Source: Shimia ponticola (GTDB lineage: Bacteria; Pseudomonadota; Alphaproteobacteria; Rhodobacterales; Rhodobacteraceae). From it: a stretch of 64,000 bases of DNA. The stretch is from contig NZ_VCDK01000006.1 of the NCBI RefSeq assembly GCF_007995215.1, positions 248,001 to 312,000 of the forward strand, in the 5' to 3' direction. This document shows positions 18,435 to 26,200 of the stretch, one piece after another (position 1 is the stretch's first letter; each line of letters starts with the position of its first letter). The notes beneath the pieces were generated by a model. The model did not search any database. It was not told the origin of the DNA and was given only the letters and a program-made list of their open reading frames with translations. Made by a program: the position numbers and the translations under genes.

Positions 18435-20064
18435 CGTTGGAACCGGGCATTTGTCCGACAGATTGATAATCGACTGCGACGGTCAAAAGAGTGGGGCCCT
18501 CAGCGCTGTGCGCAACCTGCAAAAGCTCTGGCAGGTCCGCTCGACCCTTCACCGCCGCGTAGGTCCAGCCGAATGCAGCGGCGAGTTGTTCCCACTGCGG
18601 ATTTGCGAAGGGAAAGTTAGGCCCGCTTTCGCCCTGGTGGGCATCAATCAGGCCAAGACCGCCATCGACCCAAACCATCACGGTCAGTTGGAGTCCCAGT
18701 CGCGTGATGGTTTCCATCTCTTGCACATTCATCATGACGTCTCCGTCACCACAAATGGCCAGAACGCGCCCTTCTGAGGGCAGGCGTGCCGCCGCCAGCG
18801 CGCCCGGCAAGGCCAGTCCCATGCCGGCTAGACCATTGGGCACGATCAATTGGTTCGCGCGCAGTGGCTGAACGTGCCGGGCGATCCACATCTTGTGCAT
18901 GCCGACGCCAGACAAAACGGTGTCTTCTGTACGGAGCGTTTCGGTAACTTCACGGCAGATGTCCGCCGGAGCCATGGCGCCGGTTTCCGCCGAATTCTGA
19001 ACGCGGTTCAGGGCCTTGCGCATTCCCTCTTGAGCCGCTTTGAATGACTGGCGCATGACCCATGTCTTGTCGCCAATCGCATCCTTGAGATGCTCAAGCG
19101 TTTGAGTGATCTCTCCGACCGCCAAGGCATCTATCGCCAGTCCGGTGTCGGCGCGTGGCGTGTCGCCATCTATGACCGCGACACTGGCATCGTCGGGAAG
19201 GTTCAGCGCGACGGGTGGGTATTCAACCGCATCAAAACCGACAAACAGCGCGCAGTCGGTTGCCTGCAAGGCAAGGTCCACCCAATCTTCCTTGGCCTGT
19301 CCAATCGTGAACAGGGATTGTGGATGGTCGGGGGGCAGGATGCCTTTGGCCATGAAGGTCGTCGCGATGGGAATGCCAGTGGTCTCTGCAAGAGAGCGCA
19401 GCATGTCGGCGGCTTGCCCGCGCACCGCACCAGCACCGGCAAGGATGACTGGACGTTCGCTGCAAAGCAAACGCTTTGCGACCGCATCAACATCCTTGCC
19501 GTCCGCAAGCTGTCGCGCAACCGGTTGGGTCGGCAAGGGGGACGCAGATGTTTCGGCGGCAGCCACGTCCTCGGGCAGTGTCAGATGCACGGCTCCGGGG
19601 CGCTCAGTGCAGGCAACGCGCCACGCTTCTGCAAAGCTGGCGGGAATGTCATCGACCATCAGCAACGTGCGGCTCAGTTTTGTAATCGGCGCGAACAACG
19701 CTTCGAGGTCGATCATCTGGTGGCTCATGCGGCCCAAACGCCCACGCCCACCCTGACCGGTAATCGCGATCAGCGGCACATGGTCAAGCTGCGCATCCGC
19801 CACCCCGGTGACGAGGTTCGTGGCGCCGGGCCCAAGCGTTGCTAAGCAGACGCCAGGTTGCCCTGTCAGACGTCCATGAACGGATGCCATGAACGCGGCA
19901 CCCTGTTCATTGCGGGCCAAAACGAATTCGATGTCGGACGCGGCAATCGCCTCCATGATTTCTGTCGTTTCTTCGCCGGGAACACCAAAGACGGTGTCCA
20001 CGCCAGCCTCGATCAGACACTGAACAAGGAGCGTGCCGCCATTCACTGTGTTGGACTTACCCAT
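18415..20064 (-). CDS. Thiamine-diphosphate enzyme, acetolactate-synthase-like large subunit
   Basis: A 549-residue three-domain TPP enzyme: Pyr domain with catalytic-type Glu in LARNEQGAAFMASVHGRLTG, central FAD/nucleotide-like domain, and PP domain with the Mg-TPP motif GDGDVMMNVQEMETITRL. It resembles acetolactate synthase large subunits that act without a small subunit, but oxalyl-CoA, benzoylformate or sulfoacetaldehyde-type activity cannot be excluded. No ilvN-type regulatory subunit is adjacent, arguing against the main branched-chain pathway enzyme. Its ATG follows the gdhA stop with no gap, so it is co-translated with glutamate dehydrogenase. Confidence 0.82.
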   Translation of the reverse strand: MGKSNTVNGGTLLVQCLIEAGVDTVFGVPGEETTEIMEAIAASDIEFVLARNEQGAAFMASVHGRLTGQPGVCLATLGPGATNLVTGVADAQLDHVPLIAITGQGGRGRLGRMSHQMIDLEALFAPITKLSRTLLMVDDIPASFAEAWRVACTERPGAVHLTLPEDVAAAETSASPLPTQPVARQLADGKDVDAVAKRLLCSERPVILAGAGAVRGQAADMLRSLAETTGIPIATTFMAKGILPPDHPQSLFTIGQAKEDWVDLALQATDCALFVGFDAVEYPPVALNLPDDASVAVIDGDTPRADTGLAIDALAVGEITQTLEHLKDAIGDKTWVMRQSFKAAQEGMRKALNRVQNSAETGAMAPADICREVTETLRTEDTVLSGVGMHKMWIARHVQPLRANQLIVPNGLAGMGLALPGALAAARLPSEGRVLAICGDGDVMMNVQEMETITRLGLQLTVMVWVDGGLGLIDAHQGESGPNFPFANPQWEQLAAAFGWTYAAVKGRADLPELLQVAHSAEGPTLLTVAVDYQSVGQMPGSNGNNIAA

Positions 20065-21408
20065 TTAGAGCACCCCCTGTGCGGTGATGGCCTGTGCCAG
20101 CTTGCGATAGGCTGCGACGTTAGCGCCGCGCGCGTAATCTATTTTGCCGCCGGACTGACCTTCGTCTGCAGCGCGATCGTGAATTTGCTTCATGATATCT
20201 TTCAGGGCCGCGTCGACTTCTTCCGCGGTCATAAAGCGGCGGTGGCTAGTCTGGCTCATTTCAAGGCCGCTGACAGCGACACCGCCCGCATTGGAGGCCT
20301 TCCCCGGAGCATATGTGACACCTGCTTTGCGCAACACAGCCAGAGCATCGGGCGTCGTTGGCATGTTTGCGCCTTCAGCGAGCAGCGATGTGCCAGCGTC
20401 GACAATGGATTTGGCAGCGTCTTCGTCGATTTCGTTTTGGGTGGCGCAGGGCAGCGCTATGTCCGCCGATTGCTGCCATGGAGTTTCGTTTTCGCGGAAC
20501 GCTGCCCCGAAATCCTTGGGCGGATTGGCGAGGTCTTTTCCCGCCGCCTTTTGCTCTTGTACCCAGCGGATGGCCTCCTGGCTAAGACCGTCAGGGGCAT
20601 AAAGTGTGCCGCTCGTATCCGACAGCGTCACCACCGTTGCGCCTTCACAGACCGCTTTCTCGGCTGCGTGGGTCGCGACATTGCCTTTACCGGAAATGGC
20701 CACGCGTTTGCCGGTGATGTCGGCATTCCGACGCGCCAGCATGGCTTGAACAAAATAGATTAAACCGTAACCGGTGGCTTCAACGCGCATTTCTGAGCCA
20801 CCGTAGGACAGGCCTTTGCCGGTGAGTGCGCCGTCATAAATGCCTGCAGCATTCATCCAAGCGCCAAAGAGGTATCCGATCTCGCGCGGCCCAACATTGA
20901 TGTCACCTGCCGGGACGTCGCGATCCGGACCAATATAGGGGGCAAGTTTGCCCATGAAGGCCTGACAAAAGCGCATGATCTCGGCGTCCGAGCGGCCACG
21001 CGGATCAAAATCCGCCCCGCCTTTTGCGCCGCCAAGGGGCAAGCCGGTCAACGCATTTTTGAAGCACTGCTCAAAGGCAAGGAACCTCAGATCATCCAGC
21101 GATACACCTGGGTGAAAACGCAGGCCGCCTTTGTATGGACCGATGGCGTTCGACGCCTGTACACGCCAGCCGCGATTGATGCAGACGTTTCCATCATCGT
21201 CGGCCCATGTGACCCGAAAACTGATGACGCGGTCTGGTTCGGCTATCCGGCGCAGAACCTGATTGGCAGACCACGTGGGATCATTCTTTTCGACCGCGAG
21301 CACATCTGAGGCGACGTCGCGCACGGCTTGTTTGAAGTTTGACAGATCATCGTCTTGCTCCGAGAGCGTGGACATGAAGTGTTCTGTGAGCGCGTCGATG
21401 CGATCCAT
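20065..21408 (-). CDS. gdhA: NADP-type glutamate dehydrogenase
   Basis: Catalyses reductive amination of 2-oxoglutarate with ammonium. At 447 residues it equals the E. coli GdhA length from the ATG at 21408 (MDRIDALTEHF); the longer frame starts at TTG. Substrate-site blocks GPYKGGLRFHPGVSLDDLRF, GGAKGGADFDPRGRSDAEIM and VPAGDINVG are intact, as are the nucleotide-binding ISGKGNVATHA and LPCATQNEID. It lies 49 bp downstream of DUF1328, whose EcfG promoter may carry through; the TPP-enzyme gene directly follows. Confidence 0.95.
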   Translation of the reverse strand: MDRIDALTEHFMSTLSEQDDDLSNFKQAVRDVASDVLAVEKNDPTWSANQVLRRIAEPDRVISFRVTWADDDGNVCINRGWRVQASNAIGPYKGGLRFHPGVSLDDLRFLAFEQCFKNALTGLPLGGAKGGADFDPRGRSDAEIMRFCQAFMGKLAPYIGPDRDVPAGDINVGPREIGYLFGAWMNAAGIYDGALTGKGLSYGGSEMRVEATGYGLIYFVQAMLARRNADITGKRVAISGKGNVATHAAEKAVCEGATVVTLSDTSGTLYAPDGLSQEAIRWVQEQKAAGKDLANPPKDFGAAFRENETPWQQSADIALPCATQNEIDEDAAKSIVDAGTSLLAEGANMPTTPDALAVLRKAGVTYAPGKASNAGGVAVSGLEMSQTSHRRFMTAEEVDAALKDIMKQIHDRAADEGQSGGKIDYARGANVAAYRKLAQAITAQGVL

Positions 21409-21457
21409 GGGGTGTTCCAATCGGTTGTATCAGGAGAGTGGTCGGAAGGGGGAGCGG

Positions 21458-21622
21458 TCAGCGCCCGCGGAGGAATTGCGCAATCAACGTCACGCAGAAG
21501 AGCAAGAAAAACAGAATAAACAGCACTTGCGCGATGCCGGTGGACGCGGCTGCGATGCCGCCGAATCCAAAGATGGCTGCGACAATTGCGATAACGAGAA
21601 ATGTTGCGGACCAAGTAAGCAA
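21458..21622 (-). CDS. DUF1328 small membrane protein (YtjA family), TTG start
   Basis: A 54-residue protein with two membrane helices ([20 protein letters not shown] and a second [18 protein letters not shown]), the length and sequence of the DUF1328/YtjA family, which is often stress induced and of unknown function. The start must be TTG 21622: it lies six bases after a strong AGGAGG and gives the family N-terminus, while no ATG fits. A perfect EcfG promoter is positioned to start transcription about 18 bases upstream. Confidence 0.85.
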   Translation of the reverse strand: MLTWSATFLVIAIVAAIFGFGGIAAASTGIAQVLFILFFLLFCVTLIAQFLRGR

Positions 21623-21647
21623 AACGGGCCTCCTTTCATGGATGCCC

Positions 21648-21672
21648 AACGCGTCCAGCCTTCCAAGGTTCC
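21648..21672 (-). promoter_or_regulatory. EcfG-type stress promoter of DUF1328 (and probably gdhA)
   Basis: Minus strand GGAAC at 21672-21668, 16 bases, CGTT at 21651-21648: exact consensus. Predicted start near 21640, just upstream of the AGGAGG site. Confidence 0.78.
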
Positions 21673-21702
21673 TTAAGGTGGAAAGACGGTTCGTGGACTT
21701 GC

Positions 21703-21727
21703 GGAACCATTCACCTTTGCACGCGTT
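21703..21727 (+). promoter_or_regulatory. Orphan EcfG-type promoter reading away from DUF1328
   Basis: Plus strand GGAAC at 21703-21707, 16 bases, CGTT at 21724-21727: exact consensus, back to back with the DUF1328 promoter 30 bp away. Predicted start about 21733-21737. No sense gene follows with recognisable product; from 21845 the transcript would be antisense to the degenerate receiver gene. Confidence 0.6.
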
Positions 21728-21844
21728 CGCTGATGATGATGAAGTCTGCTTATGCAACGGTACCGGATGAGCGTATACGCGCGGAAGCTATACCAGTCCG
21801 TGTCACGGCTGCGTTCGGACATGCTGCGGAGCGCACTGTGGACG

Positions 21845-22222
21845 CTAGTCGCCGTAATCCCAGAGGTTCAATTCCATCAGGGCGGCATTCAAATGCACAT
21901 CGTGATAAGGGCGCGCCACGGTTACAATGCGTGCCTTTATCGAAGACGACGCGACACCGTTCAGCGCGATTATCGACGTGCCAAAAGCCACGCAATCGCG
22001 CAGCAACTGCATCGTGCCCGGCACAGCCTGAGACAAGCCTACGATGGCCAGCGCATAAGGCGTTTTCGCTGTGTTCAGCAACTCTGCGGCCGCCTTGGAT
22101 GACATCGCAGTATCGGGTGCAGCCCACCCAAGCGACATCAGATAATCGCCGAGATCCATAACTTCGATCTCAGACTCACCAACAATCAACGCGCGCACGT
22201 CTGGAGCAACTTTAAACGTCAT
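21845..22222 (-). CDS. Degenerate CheY-like receiver protein without phosphoacceptor Asp
   Basis: A 125-residue single-domain protein with receiver layout: ALIVGESEIEVMDLGDYLMS corresponds to the usual VEDE/D strand and helix, LAIVGLSQAVPG to the phosphoacceptor strand (LxxxDxxL) with Gly62 in place of Asp, and VTVARPYHDVHLNAAL to the KPF/Y end with Arg for Lys. The acidic pocket is also lost (VGES). It resembles PhyR-type receivers but cannot be phosphorylated in the normal way. Start uncertain: ATG 22222, or GTG 22258. Divergent from the Crp/Fnr gene. Confidence 0.7.
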   Translation of the reverse strand: MTFKVAPDVRALIVGESEIEVMDLGDYLMSLGWAAPDTAMSSKAAAELLNTAKTPYALAIVGLSQAVPGTMQLLRDCVAFGTSIIALNGVASSSIKARIVTVARPYHDVHLNAALMELNLWDYGD

Positions 22223-22304
22223 TTTGAAATGTCTGTTCGCATGGCGTTGCTCTGACACAGAAACATGCGACGCGAATTAAACTATGACATAGGAGACAGC
22301 ATTA

Positions 22305-23033
22305 ATGTCGACAAAATGCAGCGACTGCCCTCTTCGTAAAATGGACTTCTTCGCAGAGATGTCTGCGTCCGAGGTGGCCTTTATGGAGGGTTTCAAGACT
22401 GGAGAGCTTGAAGCGCAGCCGGGCACTGAAATTATGGCACAGGGGCAGTCGTCGACGCATTTGTTTACCTGCCTCGAAGGCATGGGGCTGCGTCATCGGA
22501 CGCTGGAAGACGGGCGTCGCCAAGTGATCGGGTTTGTGATGCCGGGCGATTTCATCGGCCTTCAGGCGGGTGTCATGGGCGAAATGGATCACTCTGTTGA
22601 AGCAACAAGTGACATGCGTCTTTGTACATTCAACCGGTCTGAATTGTGGTCTCTCTTTAGTTCGAATCCCACCCGCGCGTACGACCTGACCCGGGTTGCC
22701 GCGGTAGAAGAAGTCTTCCTCGGTGAAGCATTGACCGCCGTCGGACAAATGCAGGCGCGCGTACGGATTGCATGGGCGTTGCACCGTTTCTATCATCGCT
22801 TGGCCGCCGTCGGATTGGGGGATGGCAATTCTGTGCCTTTTCCCTATCGACAGCAGGACCTAGCTGACGCTTTGGGCCTGTCGCTTGTTCACACGAACAA
22901 GACACTTAGCGCCTTGCGCGATGATCAGATTGTCACCTGGACAGAGCAACGGCTTGCCATTCATGACTTCGGGCGGCTTGAGGCCGAGGCAGGCGTGGAT
23001 GCGGCAAAACTGGTGTCGCGGCCTTTAATCTAG
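22305..23033 (+). CDS. Crp/Fnr-family transcriptional regulator
   Basis: A 242-residue regulator: cyclic-nucleotide-binding-like beta domain (about 20-130), long dimer helix, and a winged helix with YRQQDLADALGLSLVHTNKT. The N-terminal CSDCPLR has only two of the cysteines of an FNR iron-sulfur site, so oxygen sensing through a [4Fe-4S] cluster is unlikely; such two-Cys members are common in Rhizobiales and Rhodobacterales (FixK/NnrR-like neighbours). AGGAG precedes the ATG. It lies just upstream of the RTX/type I secretion cluster in the same direction and may control it (inference). Confidence 0.87.
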   Translation: MSTKCSDCPLRKMDFFAEMSASEVAFMEGFKTGELEAQPGTEIMAQGQSSTHLFTCLEGMGLRHRTLEDGRRQVIGFVMPGDFIGLQAGVMGEMDHSVEATSDMRLCTFNRSELWSLFSSNPTRAYDLTRVAAVEEVFLGEALTAVGQMQARVRIAWALHRFYHRLAAVGLGDGNSVPFPYRQQDLADALGLSLVHTNKTLSALRDDQIVTWTEQRLAIHDFGRLEAEAGVDAAKLVSRPLI

Positions 23034-23047
23034 AACGCGCAGTTGGG

Positions 23048-23074
23048 CATTGGCGCATAGTCTGCGCGCCAATG
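23048..23074 (+). terminator. Hairpin after the Crp/Fnr gene
   Basis: A perfect 9-bp stem CATTGGCGC / GCGCCAATG (23048-23056 with 23066-23074) 15 bp past the stop. No T-run follows, so it may be a weak terminator or a transcript-stabilising hairpin. Confidence 0.4.
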
Positions 23075-23270
23075 TCACTTCACGCTGGCTTTGATTGGAA
23101 TTGAGCAGCTGGCGTTTGGCGCAACCATTGCTGGCAAGACTGTTTCCGGCATACGCCCCAAATGGGGGGTGTCGGCGCTATTTTTCTGTTTTTCACAACA
23201 AATCATCGTTTGCGTTACGTCACTTATCGCCTATCAAACATCAAAGTAGATTTACCGAAAGGCGTCTTAA

Positions 23271-26200
23271 ATGGCTCGCGATTTTGCACATTCCCTTGAT
23301 TCTCTGTCTTCTCCTGCGGCGTGGCCCCAGGTGGTCCAGTCCAAGAGTTTGGCAGGTGACGCGTCAGCACGCGCTTTGCAGGGGGCATTGCCGGTAAGCC
23401 TGCCGCGCGGCGAAGGTGCGCGCCGCAAGGCGCTTCGGAGCCTCGCCAAAGCCAATAAGATGGCCATGGCTGCCGGGACAACGGCCTTTGTCCTTGTGCT
23501 TCTGTCCGCAGAAGGCGCCGCTGCCCAGGCGGCATCAGGACCGGTCAGTGTCGCCGGTGTCGAGGGGGTTGCATCCGTTGCCGTCCAAGCGGATGGGACC
23601 GTGTTGGTGACCATGGACAATGGCCAGCAATATTCTCTGCCCGCGGAAGCCGTAACCATTGCAGCTGATGGCACGGTCCTTGTTTCGGCTGCGATTGCAG
23701 AAGGCCTTGCTGCGACCGGTGCCGGTGCTGTTGCCGCCGGTCCTTCGTCGGCTATGCTCGCGGGCCTTGGTGCCGGGGGTCTTGCGCTCGCAGCCGCTGG
23801 TGGCGGCGGCGGTGGCGGTGATGACGGTGGGTCAGGTGGCGGGTCCGCCGCGCCGGTTCCGGCGGGCACCGTGGTTGATGGATACCTCGTGGGCGCCACC
23901 GTTTTCCGCGATGCCAACGGCAACGGCCAACTGGACGAAGGTGAATTCAGCACCACGACTGACCAAAACGGCGAGTGGTCGCTGGCCCTTGATCCATCTG
24001 CACCTGATGCGCAGCTGATTTCGATTGGCGGTATCGACCGCAGCACCGGCGAGACATTTACAGGCGTCCTGACCGGCCCAGCCGATGCAACGGTTTTGAC
24101 ACCGATCACGACCCTTGTTCAGGCGTTGATTGAAGAACGCGAAGCGGCAGGCACGCCTGTTTCCGCCGAAGACGCAGCTGCAGAGGTGGCAACGGCGCTG
24201 GGCCTTGATGGTCAGGATATTCTTGATCTTGATCCTGTCGAATTGGCAGAAGGCGGCGATTTGGAAGCCTTGCAACTTGCTGCTCAGATCGCTGCGGTCA
24301 TCAACGTGGCCGCCGGTGGCTCGGAGGATGATCAAGCCGCATCCAGCAGCGTGGCATCGTCGCTGGTGAACAGCCTGCTGGAAGATGGCGCTGACGCGTT
24401 GACCGACGAACAGGCGATTGAAGACGCGTTGCTTGCAGCGGGTCTGGACGCGGACCTGGCAGATGCAGCGGCGGGCGCTGTGCAAGACGCGAACGAACTG
24501 ATCGGCGATGCCGAAGACCTGCAGGGCATTACGGATGTCCAAGAGGTTGTCCAAGGTGACCTTGTCGAAGGCACTGAAGATGGCGATGTCGGTGATATCA
24601 ACGTGGGCGATGCAGTGGACGCAGTTGTCCCATTGGTGCCGACGGTGAATTCCGAGCTGGATGCTCTGCTGGGTGGTGATGAAGGCACCGTCACGATTTC
24701 GGGCACCGGTAAAGTCGGTAGCACGGTCCGCGTCACGATCGCCGACGTGGTCTATACCACCGTAGTGACCGAAAACACGGCATCGCCGACCACGGATGCT
24801 GATGCCCCGTCGGCTGCGGGCGTTTGGTCGATCGATATCGATCTGTCTGATTTCGACACGGACGGCACCTTTGACGTCGAAGTCGCAGCTGCGTTTGCAG
24901 GGACAACGACCTTCACGGACCCGGTTGACGGCGGTTCGGTTGAAATCGACACGACCGGTCCTGCGGTCACGCTGAATACAGTGTCCGGTGACGACACGAT
25001 TTCGGGAGCAGAGCTTCTGGATAGCGTATCCATTACAGGCACCACAGAAGCCGGCGCCTCGGTGGTGGTCGGTTTTGGCGATGCAAGCCAAACCGTGACC
25101 GCAGACGAGGATGGGAATTTTGAGGCTGTCTTCGCACGCAGCGATATTCCTGATGCGGGCACAGCCACCGTCACAGCCACTGCGACTGACGCGCTGGGCA
25201 ACGAGGGCGACGCGGCCACGTCTTCCGTTACGGTCGAAGAACTGGATCAACTGACCGTCACCATGACGGTGGGTGAGGCGCTCAACATGTTCGGTAGCGA
25301 TTTCACCGACGAGGCATATTTCCTTGATGGTGGTCTAAACAGCGCCTTTGGCGATGATACGCCTGACGCAACATCAACGACACTGACTTACACCGGTTCG
25401 GACGGCACAACGCTTGTCTTTACAGGCACGGATATCAGCGTTGATCCACTGGGCGGCGTGATCACCAGTGTCACGCTGACAGGCGCGACCGAGGCGACGT
25501 TGACGCCTCTCGACACCGCAGGCGGCACAATTTTGACCATCGACGGTTTGCTGCTGGCGGTCGAGGATCTGGTGTCCATCGCGACGTCTGTTCGTGAGGA
25601 TTCCAACCTGAATGCCTGGTACAACATGCTTGATGACTACGCGCGCGTGGTCAACGGCTCTGAAGACCGTGATTACCTGGCTGGCAGCCCGAATGCTGAC
25701 GTCATCAATGGCCTTGGCGGGAATGACATCATTTTCGCCGGCGCGGGCGATGATACCGTCAACGGTGGCGGGGGGCGCGACTATATCATCGTGACCGAAG
25801 GCAACAACACCATTGATGGTGGGGCAAGCGGCGAAGATCAGGTGTCCTATGAAGACGCCGCAAACGGCGTCAACGTCAACCTGGAAGCAGGCACCGCGAC
25901 GAACGGATCCTTCACAGACACGATCAGCAATGTCGAACTCGCGCGAGGCTCTGCATTCGACGATACGATCGTCGGGGTCAACAATGGCGATGACTTCTCG
26001 CAGATTTCAGGGCTGGCCGGGAACGACACGCTGACCGGCGGTACCGGCACCAACGACATGCTGGACTATTCGCGAGATGAGCGTGAAGGCGGCACCAGCG
26101 GTGTGACGGTCAACTTGCAAACCGGGACCGCGACCGATGGTTTTGGCGACACCGACACGATTTCCGGCTTCGAAGAAGTGAATGGTACCGGCTTCGATGA

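Noticed and set aside
22305-23033. Crp/Fnr protein as an oxygen-sensing FNR with iron-sulfur cluster
   Set aside because: Only two N-terminal Cys (CSDC) are visible; the four-Cys ligand set is not complete.
23832-25250. Long (472-codon) minus-strand open frame inside the large RTX gene
   Set aside because: Arises from the biased codons of the acidic repeat protein; no ribosome binding site, no known family, and the plus-strand product is clearly real.
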